Origin: Stictocephala bisonia
Lineage: Eukaryota > Arthropoda > Insecta > Hemiptera > Membracidae
Assembly (NCBI GenBank): GCA_035578905.1
Contig: JAQJVL010000004.1
Span: forward strand, 837,082-901,081
Reading direction: 5' to 3'
Length of the DNA: 64,000 nt
The notes under the pieces were generated by a model that was not told the DNA's origin, searched no databases, and saw only the letters and a list, made by a program, of their open reading frames with translations. The position numbers were made by a program, and so were the translations under genes. The stretch's first letter is position 1; each line of letters starts with the position of its first letter. Positions 1 to 11,048 of the stretch are shown here, piece by piece.

Positions 1-168
1 TCACCGGCTGTTCATTTGTCATTGGGCTATTAATTAATGACACTTTCTAAGGAATAGTCGGCCTTAGTTTGTAACAATGACTACATTCGCTCATCTACAC
101 TCATCACACTCATTCGAAATCCATATTCGCCCATATCTTGACGATCGGCGTCTTATGAATAAATAAAA
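1..168 (+). repeat. SINE-like repeat, 3' body (family S2, copy 1)
   Basis: This segment runs off the left edge of the window. It matches the 3' part of the SINE at 7265-7530 and the reverse complement of 56945-57145. Shared features in order are a 'ctattaattaatgac' block, a stretch with tandem 'actcat' words, and a terminal 'cggcgtct' block. It ends in a simple (aaat)n tail at 150-183, as retroposed elements do. The head is outside the window, so its promoter cannot be checked here. Confidence 0.6.
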
Positions 169-964
169 AATAAATAAATAAATGTATTACTAGACTTAGG
201 ATTATTAAAGAAATATTGATGGTTTCCATAACTGAAGGTAGCATGATGTTTCCATACCTAATGCTACATCTCTTTGAAGGTCATATGGTACGGATTTGAA
301 TGCCACAAATTGCATCTCTGAGGGAAAATAGAGCACTTTGAATATTAAAAATTTAAATTTTCAAATTGATCTTATTCCTGATATAGTGACTCCATAGAGA
401 TGGGATTTGAAGCGTTGTACTCTACTTATAAAGACCTTTCGTTTTATGTACTACTCGACCTATGCTCTCATTTAAGAATTCTTTCTGACTCCTTGCGGGC
501 CATCCCCCTGAACATGAAAAAAAACAAAAACTGTAGTTACTTCAATAAATAGATTTATAGGTGTAGTTATGATGTACTAAGTTTTATTCTTCTTTACGGC
601 CGTTTATTCGTTCGGAAATTATTAAGGCCGTGCGGGACTTTTTCGCCACCCCGTATAATAGTACAGAATCGGCCACACTGTTGCAGCTGATGTGTTGTAT
701 ATTTGTGGTCTTGAACCGGTCAGATGTATAGTACTTGTCAATAATTTATTAAATTAACTCAAAAATATTGTTATTATTTTCTTGTTTATTGATATTTTAT
801 ATAAATATATGTGTATATATATTTATTATTAGAATCTTATTATTGTTGAGCCGTTAATATTACTTATCTTTATACTTGTAATTAATTTATATTTATATAT
901 TGCTGATATTTTCTCATGCTTATTGTTTGTTACCCAAGTTATTTTACTTGTTCTAAGTTTATAC
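169..964. other. Non-coding, with one dispersed-repeat fragment
   Basis: No gene was seen. The piece at about 370-415 resembles 59473-59520 (both have a 'ctgatatag' word followed by 'tccatagagatg'), so part of this stretch is an old dispersed repeat of unknown class. At about 595-655 there is a GC-rich segment ending in a 'ccaccccgta' word, which resembles one terminus of a DNA transposon. I found no partner end. The rest is AT-rich. Confidence 0.4.
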
Positions 965-1400
965 TTAAGTGTCTACAGGGGCTGTCGAAGGCTGTCGGCC
1001 ATTTTGGTTTTAATCCCATAAGAACAATGTTGTTTTCGAACTGGACATACGATCACGCGTATCCAAACTAAACAGTTATTTTTAAACGGATTTTTCCAAA
1101 CAAATTAAATTTGATCAAGAATGAAATTATGCGTTGAAATTGCTTTGTGAACTCCTAATTAATTTCAAAGAAAAAATATAAAAAATGTTTAGTTTGGAGT
1201 TTTTATTTTCACATATTGTTCAAAACTAGGTGTATGTATTCAAAATATCAAAGCGAACCCAGTGCACAATATAATAACGTTTAAAATGACACCTTTTACA
1301 CAACGTTTTGTCAATAAATAACGAAAACATATGGATTCGCAAATAACATTGTTCTTATGTGATTAAAACTAATATGGCCGAAACTTCTGCAGACTCTTAA
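965..1400. mobile_element. MITE with TTAA flanks and about 80-bp inverted ends
   Basis: The sequence at about 965-1046 is an imperfect inverted repeat of about 1340-1400. Both arms contain the 'cataagaacaatgtt' core and an adjacent 'tcggcca' word. Both outer ends coincide with TTAA (965-968 and 1397-1400), the target preferred by piggyBac-type transposases. A second internal inverted pair is present at about 1061-1080 and 1175-1200. There is no coding capacity, so it is a non-autonomous element. The superfamily call rests only on the TTAA flanks. Confidence 0.55.
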
Positions 1401-1860
1401 AATAAATCTAGATTTAAATATTAAGAAATTCATTATAAATTAGCTATTTGTTTCATGTGTTACATTCAAACTACATGTGAATGGTATTTTTCTATAGTTT
1501 GTTTTCGCATCAATTTTAAGTACTGCTTCAGTAGAAAGCCTTCAGTGAAAAATATCATGGAATTGGATTCTATTCATTTCATACGAAATGTTTTAAATGG
1601 CCCAATATTATTGGGTTTCTATCGTGTTATGTGTCCTTGAAATAAACTAAATTCTTGAATTCGGAAAATGAATTAACTTATAATTAATGTCGGTATTTGA
1701 CAGTAACTAAGAATACTTTTTGCACTTATACTGTACATTCTAGTTCAAAATGCATAATATATGGGAAACTTACACATCAGCATTAAAAAACACATTATCA
1801 ATTAGAAAATTCAAACAGCGATAGTAATACAATCAAATTTATAGAAAAGAAAGTGAGAAG
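1401..1860. other. AT-rich non-coding stretch
   Basis: No convincing gene, RNA or repeat was recognised. Short open frames here lack any coding signature. Confidence 0.4.
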
Positions 1861-1864
1861 TTGG

Positions 1865-2110
1865 ATTTGGAATATAGAAACCGGGAACACCGGGGAGCAC
1901 TTGTGAGGGCGCCGTGTCCCCTCCGTTGGGCCCCTGTCCAGGGTGACATTTTGTGCAAACCCTAGTTGATCTCCAATCAATAAATTAGCACCCTACGACT
2001 GTACGCGGCTGCCGAGCTGGGTTTACTCGCGTCATACGACCGGTTAACGTGCATAGAAGCCATTCCAGAGGAAATGCCGTGGTCGCTACTGCTCAAAGTC
2101 AGTGTAAATA
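1865..2110. other. GC- and CpG-rich island of unknown role
   Basis: This roughly 250-bp stretch stands out from the surrounding AT-rich DNA by its GC content and its CpG dinucleotides (for example around 1905-1945 and 1995-2060). It could be a promoter or first-exon region for a + strand transcript. A GTAAAT donor-like word follows at about 2103. It could equally be a fragment of an older transposon. No open frame in it is convincing. Confidence 0.25.
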
Positions 2111-2261
2111 TTTGTGTACAGAACCGTTTTTATAATGTTAGAGTTAGTGCTTCAGCAAGTCCATGATTCCTCTATACTGTCATAAGTCCCATTAAACTTC
2201 ATGTTACAGCTGGTCAGTTGATTACCCTTCTGTTGTAACTGGGAGTCACAGATCAGTGGTG

Positions 2262-4655
2262 ATGATCTTGCCACACACCCACGGATGTTTCGTTCATTGG
2301 TGATGATCGTGCCACACACCCATACATGTTCAGTGATGATGATCGTGCCACACACCCGTACATGGTTCGTTCATTGGTGATGATCTTGCCACACACCCAT
2401 GCATGTTCAGTGATGATGATCGTGCCACACACCCGTACATGGTTCGTTCATTGGTGATGATCTTGCCACACACCCATACATGTTCAGTGGTCATGACCGT
2501 GGCACACACCCATACATGTTCAGTGGTGATGATCCTGCCACACACCCGTACATGGTTCGTTCATTGGCGATGATCTTGCCACACATCCATGCATGTTCAG
2601 TGGTGATGATCGTGCCACACACCCATACATGTTCAGTGATGATGAATGTGCCACACACCCATACATGTTCAGTGATGATGAATGTGCCACACACCCATAC
2701 ATGTTCAGTGATGATGAATGTGCCACACACCCATACATGTTCAGTGATGATGAATGTGCCACACACCCATACATGTTTAGTGATTATGAATGTGCCACAC
2801 ACCCATACATGTTCAGTGATGATGAATGTGCCACACACCCATACATGTTCAGTGATGATGAATGTGCCACACACCCATACATGTTCAGTGGTGATAACCG
2901 TGCCACACACCCATTCATGTTCAGTGGTGATGAATGTGCCACACACCCATACATGTTTAGTGATGATGAATGTGCCACACACCCATACATGTTCAGTGAT
3001 GATGAATGTGCCACACACCCATACATGTTCAGTGATGATGAATGTGCCACACACCCATACATGTTCAGTGATGATGAATGTGCCACACACCCATACATGT
3101 TCAGTGATGATGAATGTGCCACACACCCATACATGTTCAGTGGTGATAACCGTGCCACACACCCATACATGTTCAGTGATGATGAATGTGCCACACACCC
3201 ATACATGTTTAGTGATGATGAATGTGCCACACACCCATACATGTTCAGTGATTATGAATGTGCCACACACCCATACATGTTCAGTGATGATGAATGTGCC
3301 ACACACCCATACATGTTCAGTGATGATGAATGTGCCACACACCCATACATATTCAGTGGTGATAACCGTGCCACACACCCATACATGTTCAGTGGTGATG
3401 AATGTGCCACACACCCATACATGTTCAGTGGTGATAACCGTGCCACACACCCATACATGTTCAGTGGTGATGAATGTGCCACACACCCATACATGTTCAG
3501 TAGTGATGAATGTGCCACACATCCATGCATGTTCAGTGGTGATAACCGTGCCACACACCCATACATGTTCAGTGGTGATGAATGTGCCACACACCCATAC
3601 ATGTTCAGTGGTGATGAATGTGCCACACATCCATGCATGTTCAGTGGTGATAACCGTGCCACACGGCACACACCCATACATGTTCAGTGGTGATGAATGT
3701 GCCACACACCCATACATGTTCAGTGGTGATGATCCTGCCACACATCCGTACATGGTTCGTTCATTGGTGATGATCTTGTCACACACCCATACATGTTCAG
3801 TGGTGATGATCCTGCCTCATATCCATACATGGTTCAGTGGTGATAACCGTGCCACACACCCATACATGTTCAGTGGTGATGATCGTGCCACACACACTCA
3901 CACATGTTCAGTGGTGATGATCCTGCCACACACCCGTACATGGTTCGTTCATTGGTGATGATCATGCCACACACGATTCTTTCATTGGTGATGATCCTGC
4001 CACACACCCATACATGTTCAGTGGTGATGATCCTGCCACACACCCATACATGGTGTTGTTCATTGGTGATGATCCTGCCACACACCCATACATGTTCAGT
4101 GGTGATAATCCTACCACACACCCATACATGTTCAGTAGTGATAATCCTACTACATACCCAGACATGTTTAGTGGTGTTGATCCTGTTACACACCCATACA
4201 TGTTCAGTGGTGATAATCCTACCACATACCCAGACATGTTCATTGGTGATGATCCTGTCACAAACCCATGCATGTTCAGTGATAATAATCCTACCAAACA
4301 CCCATACATGTTCAGTGGTGATAATCCTACCACATACCCATACATGTTCAGTGGTGATAATCCTACCACATACCCAGACATGTTCAGTGGTGATGATCCT
4401 GCTACACACCCATACATGTTCAGTGGTGATAATCCTACCACATACCCAGACATGTTCAGTGGTGATGATCCTGCTACACAGCCACCCGTACATGGTTCGT
4501 TCATTGGTGATGATCATGCCACACACCCACACATGGTTCGTTCATTGGTGGTGATCCTGCCACACACCCATGCATGTTCAGTGTTGATAATCCTACCACA
4601 TACCCAGACATGTTTAGAGGTGATGATCCTGCCACACACTCATACACGTACATTA
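2262..4655. repeat. 36-bp minisatellite, about 65 copies
   Basis: A tandem array with a 36-bp unit ('gccacacacccatacatg' followed by a variable gatgat-type half). It falls into three domains. The left domain (about 2262-2600) mixes the 36-bp unit with a longer unit of about 41 bp carrying 'ggttcgttcattg'. The central domain (about 2600-3700) is a homogeneous 36-mer in which 'gatgaatgt' and 'gataaccgt' subtypes recur in ordered blocks. The right domain (about 3900-4655) carries 'gataatcctacc' variants. Because 36 is a multiple of three, several frames stay open for hundreds of codons (up to 492). These frames encode only the repeat and are not considered genes. Confidence 0.95.
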
Positions 4656-4852
4656 GGTTTAAATCTTTATTAATGTAAACCTTACTGTAAATGGCACTAT
4701 TACATTCATATTTAGACCTAATAAAAGACCATTATTTCAAAGAATAGTTTCTGTAGATAATATAAACCGATCTATTAAGATTACCGTTCATGGTTGGGTT
4801 GGTGGGACAACACCACAGTAGTATACAGGTGGGCAGTTGGATAAGCACTACC

Positions 4853-5135
4853 GTACTGTGTGTATGGGTGGGCGGATGGATCAGCACTACTGTGTGTATG
4901 GGTGGGCGGATGGATCAGCACTACTGTGTGTATGGGTGGGCGGATGGATCAGCACTACTGTGTGTATGGGTAGGCGAATGGATCAGCACTATTGTGTGTA
5001 TGGGTGGGTGGGTGGATCAGCACTACTGTGTGTATGGGTGGGCGGATGGATCAGCACTACTGTGTGTATGGGTAGGCGAATGGATCAGCACTATTGTGTG
5101 TATGGGTGGGTGGGTGGATCAGCACTACTCTGTGT
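4853..5135. repeat. 34-bp minisatellite with 102-bp higher-order unit
   Basis: About eight copies of a 34-bp unit built on 'gtatgggtgggcggatgg' plus 'atcagcactactgt'. Three variants can be told apart by their middle: ggcgg (A), aggcgaatgg (B) and gggtgggtgg (C). The order is A-A-A-B-C-A-B-C, so the last six units are two copies of a 102-bp A-B-C block. The strand is strongly G-rich. Frames open through the array are a by-product of the repeat. Confidence 0.9.
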
Positions 5136-5693
5136 AGAGTTGGCAAGCATCACTGTGTGTATTGTGGGTGGTAACTTATTATCTACTCTGGCTTTTCCAT
5201 CTCTGTTCGTGGATGCTAATTTCAAAAGTGCAGACAACTTGGAGACAATCAAATTAGATTAAGTGTTCATTAAAATTTAAAAAAAAATATTGCATTTTCA
5301 ATATATCCACTCCAATGCACTTGAAACTTAATATTTTTAAACATCTCATTTGCAACAGTTTTGAAGTTCCAAATAGAGATGGTTGCTTCAGAATCGAAGA
5401 CTTTATTTGGAAAGCCATATTGATTTTGGCATATTGCTTTGTCCCTCATGAATAATGACATGTGTTTTTTCTTTTAACTGAAAGCAATGCAGATGTATTA
5501 TTTATCTAAAGAATAATAAATATATTTGAATTGCGATGTTAAACTTGTTTTTGATTTATTTAATTTACTTTTCCTTTTGAAAGCCTTGTGAATTACTGTC
5601 ACTACAATGCTAAAATTATTAGAAAATTCTTATTAATAAAATTGTTCTCTTTTGCTAAAAGTTGTTCATATTTAGAATTTTTTTATGTTGCAG
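5136..5693. other. AT-rich non-coding stretch, probably intron
   Basis: No gene was recognised. It ends at a good splice acceptor (pyrimidine-rich tract then 'atgttgcag' ending at 5693). Confidence 0.4.
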
Positions 5694-5757
5694 AAGGAGA
5701 TGGAGTAGAGGTCTGACATAACAACCACACACTGTGCGAAACTGGACCTGTCAATCA
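5694..5757 (+). other. Candidate non-coding (5' UTR) exon
   Basis: A 64-nt segment bounded by a strong acceptor (T-rich tract, 'atgttgcag' up to 5693) and a consensus donor (GTAAGT starting at 5758). It contains stop codons, so it is unlikely to be internal coding sequence and reads best as a 5' UTR exon. The zinc-finger gene downstream on the same strand begins its coding exon right after an acceptor at 13451-13452 and so needs at least one upstream non-coding exon. This is a natural candidate, but the pairing is inference only. Confidence 0.4.
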
Positions 5758-7019
5758 GTAAGTTTTGCTTAATTATTTTTCTACGTTCAGAGAACGGGAG
5801 TTTTATTTGTTTTAATGATTAAAAAGCATATGTTTAAATTATTATTATTAAGTAGTATTAAGTTAATGAGTTCTAATGCAATATGCCAACAAGAACGAGT
5901 TCTTTCAGCCTACTTACCCATCCTATATCCACACTTTATCCATGAACTTTAATTTAGAACAATTTTATAAATGTGTACCAAATATAATATGGTACCTTTC
6001 ATTTAAATAGCTGATTTAATAAATCGTAAGCAGTTATTAAAGACATATTCCAGTAAATAAATATTTATATTCTGTTAAAGTTATATAAATTTTAGTAACA
6101 ATGTGATTTGACATTAAATAAAGTCTTATATGGTTGGGAGTGTGAGGTTGACGGATGAGTTATCATAGTGATGTTGATCTATGTAATATTTGATTTTACT
6201 TGATTATAATTTGTTATTGAATTTTACTAGAATTGTGTAGTGGATTTATTTACTAGATATGGGTTTTGTCTTTAATTTTTAATTGTAATCAGAAATTCAT
6301 AATGTTAATTGTTTTTGTATTTCTATTAATCACATCCTTTAAAAATAAATGCAGATTTGTTGTAGGCCTAACTTATGTTTAAAATTTTGTATTTAGTTAC
6401 AAATAATATTACACACACAAAATTTAATGTAAATTCTTAAAGATACGATATTATTACAGTGAGCCTTTTTAGTAAACCTCGTGTACCATCCTTTGTAATC
6501 CTCTGGTCTGAGTGCAAACATGGATTGCCAAAATCAAACATCTTAATATTTTTTTTTTTTTTTTTTTATTCTATTACTTTTAATCGTGTTGTGTGCCGTT
6601 TACTTGTAAATAACTTGTATTCAGTAAATATTTAATTCTTATTATTTATATTTTTGTTGTTACATTTATTTTTGCACTACTAATAGTATTTTATTGCAAC
6701 CAACTCATTGACAAATCTCTACAATTAGGAAATTTGTATCATCAAAATTAAAAAATCTTACATGTTTGTAAAATAAATTTTGTTCATTAGATGTGCAAGT
6801 TGTTATGTTATACTAAAATTTTTTAAAAATTTGAAGACTCATTCTTGCCCTCAGGTAGAAGGTCCTTTGCAAGAATCTTACCAGAGACTAATGTTTGTAA
6901 TAAAAGTAAAACATGTCTTAATTAGGCACCTGGCAGCTTCTCCACGGAGTTGCCGAAGGAATAAATATCCATTGTAGATAATCCTTGTTGTTGCAAATAA
7001 TGCATGTTCCTTAGATTTA
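5758..7019. other. AT-rich non-coding, probable intron
   Basis: No coding exon was recognised. A poly-T run of about 20 nt lies near 6548-6568. The short open frame near 6780-6977 has no recognisable domain. Confidence 0.35.
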
Positions 7020-7264
7020 TTTGACAAATAATATTAAGCCAACTAGACTTGCACTCCACCAGCTGTTGACTGTTGAGACTGGGTTGTCGGCACTGGTGGC
7101 GCAGTGTTGTTACCTAGCTACTTGGTGACAAAGTGTTTGGGAGATTGTAGGAGATAGGTTGGATGCTCAGTCCTCTTAATACCGACATGGCGTCCGCTCA
7201 GTGGTTGCTATCGGCGTGGACACTACTAGAGAAGTCTGGGGTGTCCATGTTGGGTGGTAATCAT

Positions 7265-7530
7265 TGTGCGGATGATGTGTGAGGGAGATAACTGAGTATC
7301 AGGTTTGTCAATCAGCTGAAAATCAGACCAGCACTACGTGGTTCGGATTCCACGTAAAGCTGTAGGTCCCTTAGTTGCCCTGGCTGTTGGGCTATTAATA
7401 AATCGCCCTTTCTGAGGAACAGTTGAACTCAGTTAGTAACCAGACTACACTCATCCACACTCATCCTACACTCATATAATCATTCATATTCACCTTAAAA
7501 TACCAACAACGTTGTGTCGGCGTCTCATAT
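7265..7530 (+). repeat. tRNA-derived SINE (family S2, fullest copy)
   Basis: It contains a good RNA polymerase III B-box-like word, 'ggttcggattcc', at 7340-7351. The 3' body is shared with 1-168 and with 56945-57145 (reverse). The shared body includes the 'ttgggctattaat' block, the 'actcatccacactcat' words and the terminal 'tcggcgtct' block. The A box is not clear. Sequence as far upstream as about 7020 is also more GC-rich and may belong to the element. Confidence 0.6.
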
Positions 7531-7751
7531 GTAAGAATGTTAGTGAGGTTTTCCTGTGTTGTGTAAAAGCAAATAAATTCATTTTCTGATTAAATTGTTT
7601 GTAAAGAGCTACAATATTTTTGTTTGTTTCACGAATGTAAATGATGAGGTAGGTAACAAAAAAAAATTAAAGCACAAATAAAGAAAGAACATATAGTCAA
7701 CATGTTAGTAGACCAGAAGCTAGCCAGATTAAGAGATTACTTTTATATATA

Positions 7752-8199
7752 CAGGGTAGAAAAAAATATGGAAATGCTTTCACAACTTTTGTATGACTTC
7801 ACTTGTATAAGTGAAATCTTGTACGTGATCATGGTTACAAAGAACATACTTGCAGCATTTCATCTTTTCTGGGGGACTGCCCATGACAAGTTGAACGAAA
7901 ATCTTCATTGTAATCCTAGGTCGAATTTGTATCAAATGAAAGGCCTATACAAGAGAATTTAATTGCCACAAACCAGACGTAGATAGGTTCATCCTATCCA
8001 GAGTAACGGTCATTTGAATTTCAAAGTAACTAAATTGAACAATATTATTTCTCCACTATTTAATGGTTTCAAGTAAATTATTCTGATCAAAAATAACACT
8101 TCATGGAATACAATTAGTAAAAAAAAAATTAATTATCAAATTAACTATGGAAAAATAACATTGTTGTAAAAGCGTTTTCATATTTTTTTTCCCACCCTG
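7752..8199. mobile_element. Tc1/mariner-type MITE, 448 bp, TA target site
   Basis: Imperfect terminal inverted repeats of about 40 bp begin CAGGGT at 7752 and end ACCCTG at 8199, each directly flanked by TA (7750-7751 and 8200-8201). The arms agree through an A-rich block and the 'caac' motif. TA duplication plus CAGGG ends is typical of non-autonomous Tc1/mariner relatives. The interior has no transposase. An 86-codon open frame inside (7702-7962) has no domain signature and crosses the left end, so it was not called as a gene. Confidence 0.7.
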
Positions 8200-8277
8200 T
8201 ATATTGTTCAAGGACAGCCACCAAACAAATAAAAAAATTTAAAACACAGATAAACAGTGTCTAAATAAACTAAAATC

Positions 8278-8943
8278 CAAAATACAAAGTACTTGTGTCT
8301 TACTGTTAAATATCAATCTCCTGTAATAGTGCCAAATACAAAGTACTTGTGTCTTACTGTTAAATATCAATCTCCTGTAATAGTGCCAAATACAAAGTAC
8401 TTGTGTCTCACTCTTAAATATCAATCTTCTGTAATAGTGCCAAATACAAAGTACTTGTGTCTTACTGTTAAATATCAATCTCCTGTAATAGTGCCAAATA
8501 CAAAGTACTTGTGTCTCACTGTTAAATATCAATCTCCTGTAATAGTGCCAAATACAAAGTAGGTACTTGTGTCTTACTGTTAAATATCAATCTCCTGTAA
8601 TAGTGCCGAATACAAAGTACTTGTGTCTTACTGTTAAATATCAATCTCCTGTAATAGTGCCAAATACAAAGTACTTGTGTCTCACTGTTAAATATCAATC
8701 TCCTGTAATAGTGCCAAATACAAAGTACTTGTGTCTTACTGTTAAATATCAATCTCCTGTAATAGTGCCAAATACAAAGTACTTGTGTCTCACTGTTAAA
8801 TATCAATCTCCTGTAATAGTGCCAAATACAAAGTAGGTACTTGTGTCTCACTGTTAAATATCAATCTCCTGTAATAGTGCCAAATACAAAGTAGGTACTT
8901 GTGTCTTACTGTTAAATATCAATCTCCTGTAATAGTGCCGAAT
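8278..8943. repeat. 54-bp minisatellite, about 12 copies
   Basis: The unit is 54 bp ('aaatacaaagtacttgtgtc' then 'ttactgttaaatatcaatct' then 'cctgtaatagtgcc'). Copies differ by a few substitutions (tta/tca, ctcct/cttct). At 8550, about 8824 and about 8882 the unit is lengthened to 58 bp by a repeated 'ggta' (agtaggtac in place of agtac). Since 54 is divisible by three, both strands stay open over long spans; those frames are repeat artefacts. Confidence 0.95.
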
Positions 8944-9054
8944 GCAAATGTTGTATCATACAACACCTGCTTCTTTGATTGAATGAAGACTAGCTAATCC
9001 CCCATGAAAAGAATGCAATAGGCACTTACTAACTTTGTGATCCATAGTTGAACT

Positions 9055-9258
9055 TGGCAATCACATGACTGATCATTTGCTATTCCCTACTTATATATCC
9101 AGTAGTTGCACACATACGAAAATGACTCAACAAAGAACCTTCCTTGAGAGGAAGGTTCATTCCGCCGATGATGGCCATAGGGCCTGATACAAGAAACTTG
9201 TTTCGACCGTCAAACATATCTCATGGTAAGGCTCAGTTGCCCTTTGGCAAAAATTCGT
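9055..9258 (-). mobile_element. LINE family A fragment (copy 1)
   Basis: It matches, with many changes, the stretches 62325-62520 and 29600-29770 in the same orientation: a 'cacatgactgatc' word, then 'aggttcat', a 'gatcg/gatgg' block, 'aaacttgtttcg' and a 'ggctcag' word. These lie near the 3' end of the coding region of a non-LTR retrotransposon read on the - strand. It is short, decayed and non-functional. It abuts the 96-bp tandem repeat that follows. Confidence 0.55.
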
Positions 9259-9264
9259 TTGATA

Positions 9265-10065
9265 ACTGCCGTACAGAGGATCGTTTCAGCTGAGATTATA
9301 GTAGACTCGAGTTCACTGTGAGTATTTACCGCTAGCACTCGTGCACATATGACCAGATCTCCATCTCTTTCAGAGGAGGGTTTCAGATGAAGTTAAGGTA
9401 AACTCGAGTTCACTGTGAGCATGTACTTCTAACACTCATACACATTTGAACAGATCTCCATGCCGTACAAAGGATGGTTTCAACTGAGGTTATAGTAGAC
9501 TCAAGTTCACTTTGAGCATGTCCTCTGCACTCATGAAATGAAAAGTGTCTTTATTAGGCGGAGTTAGGACTATTAAGTCCTCTCTTCCACTCAACCTTAA
9601 CATCATGCTCATATGACCAGATCTCCATACCGTACAGAGGATAGTTTCAGCTGAGGTTATAGTAGACTTGAGTTTACTGTGAGCATGTACCTCTAGCACG
9701 TTCACATATGACCAGATCTCCATCTCGTTCAGAGGAGGGTTTCAGATAAGGTTATAGGATGGTTTCAACTGAGGTTATAGTAGACTCGAGTTCATTTTGA
9801 GCATGTACCTCTAGCACTCGTGCACAAATGGCCAGATCTCCATGCCCTTCAGAGAATGGTTTCAGTTGAGATTATAGTAGACTCAACTTCATGTGACAAT
9901 GTACCTCTGCACTCATTCACATATGATCAGATCTCTATGTCGTACAGAGGATGGTTTCAGCTAAGGTTATAGTAGACTTGAGTTCACTTAGAGGATGTAC
10001 CTCTGCACTCATGCACATATGACAATATCTCCAAGACGTACGGAGGATGATTTCAGCTGAATCTT
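9265..10065. repeat. Degenerate tandem repeat, about 96-bp unit, about 8 copies
   Basis: Each unit carries a 'gtacagaggatggtttcag' type block, then 'ctgaggttatagtagactc', 'gagttcactgtgagcatg', 'tacctctagcactc' and 'catatgaccagatctccat'. Unit starts are near 9274, 9371, 9467, 9635, 9730, 9756 (shortened), 9850, 9946 and 10040. An unrelated insert of about 70 bp interrupts it at about 9536-9606. Divergence between units is much higher than in the neighbouring arrays, so this is an older array. Confidence 0.8.
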
Positions 10066-10311
10066 GTTTTGCATGGATTTATCAATATAGTTATTAGTCT
10101 GTAGTCCTCCCCCAGGACTTCTACAGATAGTCTCAGAAGAGTTATTGTTGTTTGTTCTATATCACTGGTCCATTCTTCACCATCCTCCATTATTATATAT
10201 CATACATATTCCAAGATATTCGATACAGATAACAAATGTTTTGTCATCCAGCTATCCTCCCAGTTTGCTCAACTAACAGCTCACCACCTATTTCTTCAGT
10301 TAACTAAAATG

Positions 10312-10445
10312 TGGTCGCTAAGGTTTCAGACTTGGGATTAAAATGTGCAGGGTTCAAATTTCCACTGAACTATCATTGATGATTTACTTGTTAAATGATG
10401 TTCAGACACAGTCCAATATGAGTGGGAAAGTTTAGTTTTTCAGTG
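10312..10445 (+). repeat. tRNA-derived SINE (family S1, copy 1)
   Basis: A B-box-like 'ggttcaaattt' lies at 10351-10361, followed by 'ccactgaact'. A degenerate A-box region precedes it at about 10314. The same arrangement and a similar 3' body ('aatgatgttcagacacagtcc' type) are present at 27945-28085. It is not a functional tRNA gene because no cloverleaf with matching acceptor arms could be drawn. Confidence 0.5.
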
Positions 10446-11048
10446 CTGCTAGCCATTACTTATTCAAGCAGAATAAACTCAAGCCAAGCATATTGTCTTT
10501 CAATCCATTCAATTATTCCATTTCCAAGATAAAAATCTTAGCTGCCCTAGAATTAAACATTTTTGTAAATTTTGCACAATCCATCTTGCAGATCAGCCGT
10601 CTTTAAGTAATCATTAAGTTTGTAAGTACCTCATCGAGCACCATGAATGTTATTAATACATTGCTTTACTTCCCCAAGATGAACATATTTTTCATGCCTC
10701 ATGCTCCAACAGCATGAGCATGAGTGCAACTTTACATGTTTCAACAATTCACTGTATCTACTAACTTAACGATTTCAGTGACCCTCCTGAACAAACTGTC
10801 AAAGATAAATTTGATTGTATTGCACAGTCAAATTAATTCACTACTATACAATTAATTGGTAGTCATATCACACCTATCACGTCATTCCTTTCCAAACAGT
10901 CCAAATCCACCTTGTCTGAAAAGTAATAACAATTTTAAACTGAAATAAATAATTGTTTTTAATATAATTGTTAACTGCTGAATAAACTGAGAATTCGGAC
11001 ACTAACAAATAAAAAATGATTATAATTTCACTTGAGTAGTTATAAATT
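10446..11048. other. AT-rich non-coding stretch
   Basis: No gene, RNA or clear repeat was seen. Confidence 0.4.

Noticed and set aside
1798..1980. 60-codon - strand frame over the GC-rich island
   Set aside because: No domain, no splice or start context; the island itself is reported instead.
2480..3958. Open frames of 492, 431 and 366 codons on both strands
   Set aside because: They are the 36-bp minisatellite read in different frames. The period is a multiple of three, so stops are absent by construction, and the protein would be a 12-residue repeat with no start context or splice signal.
8239..8851. Open frames of 89 to 109 codons on both strands
   Set aside because: Products of the 54-bp repeat, whose length is also divisible by three.
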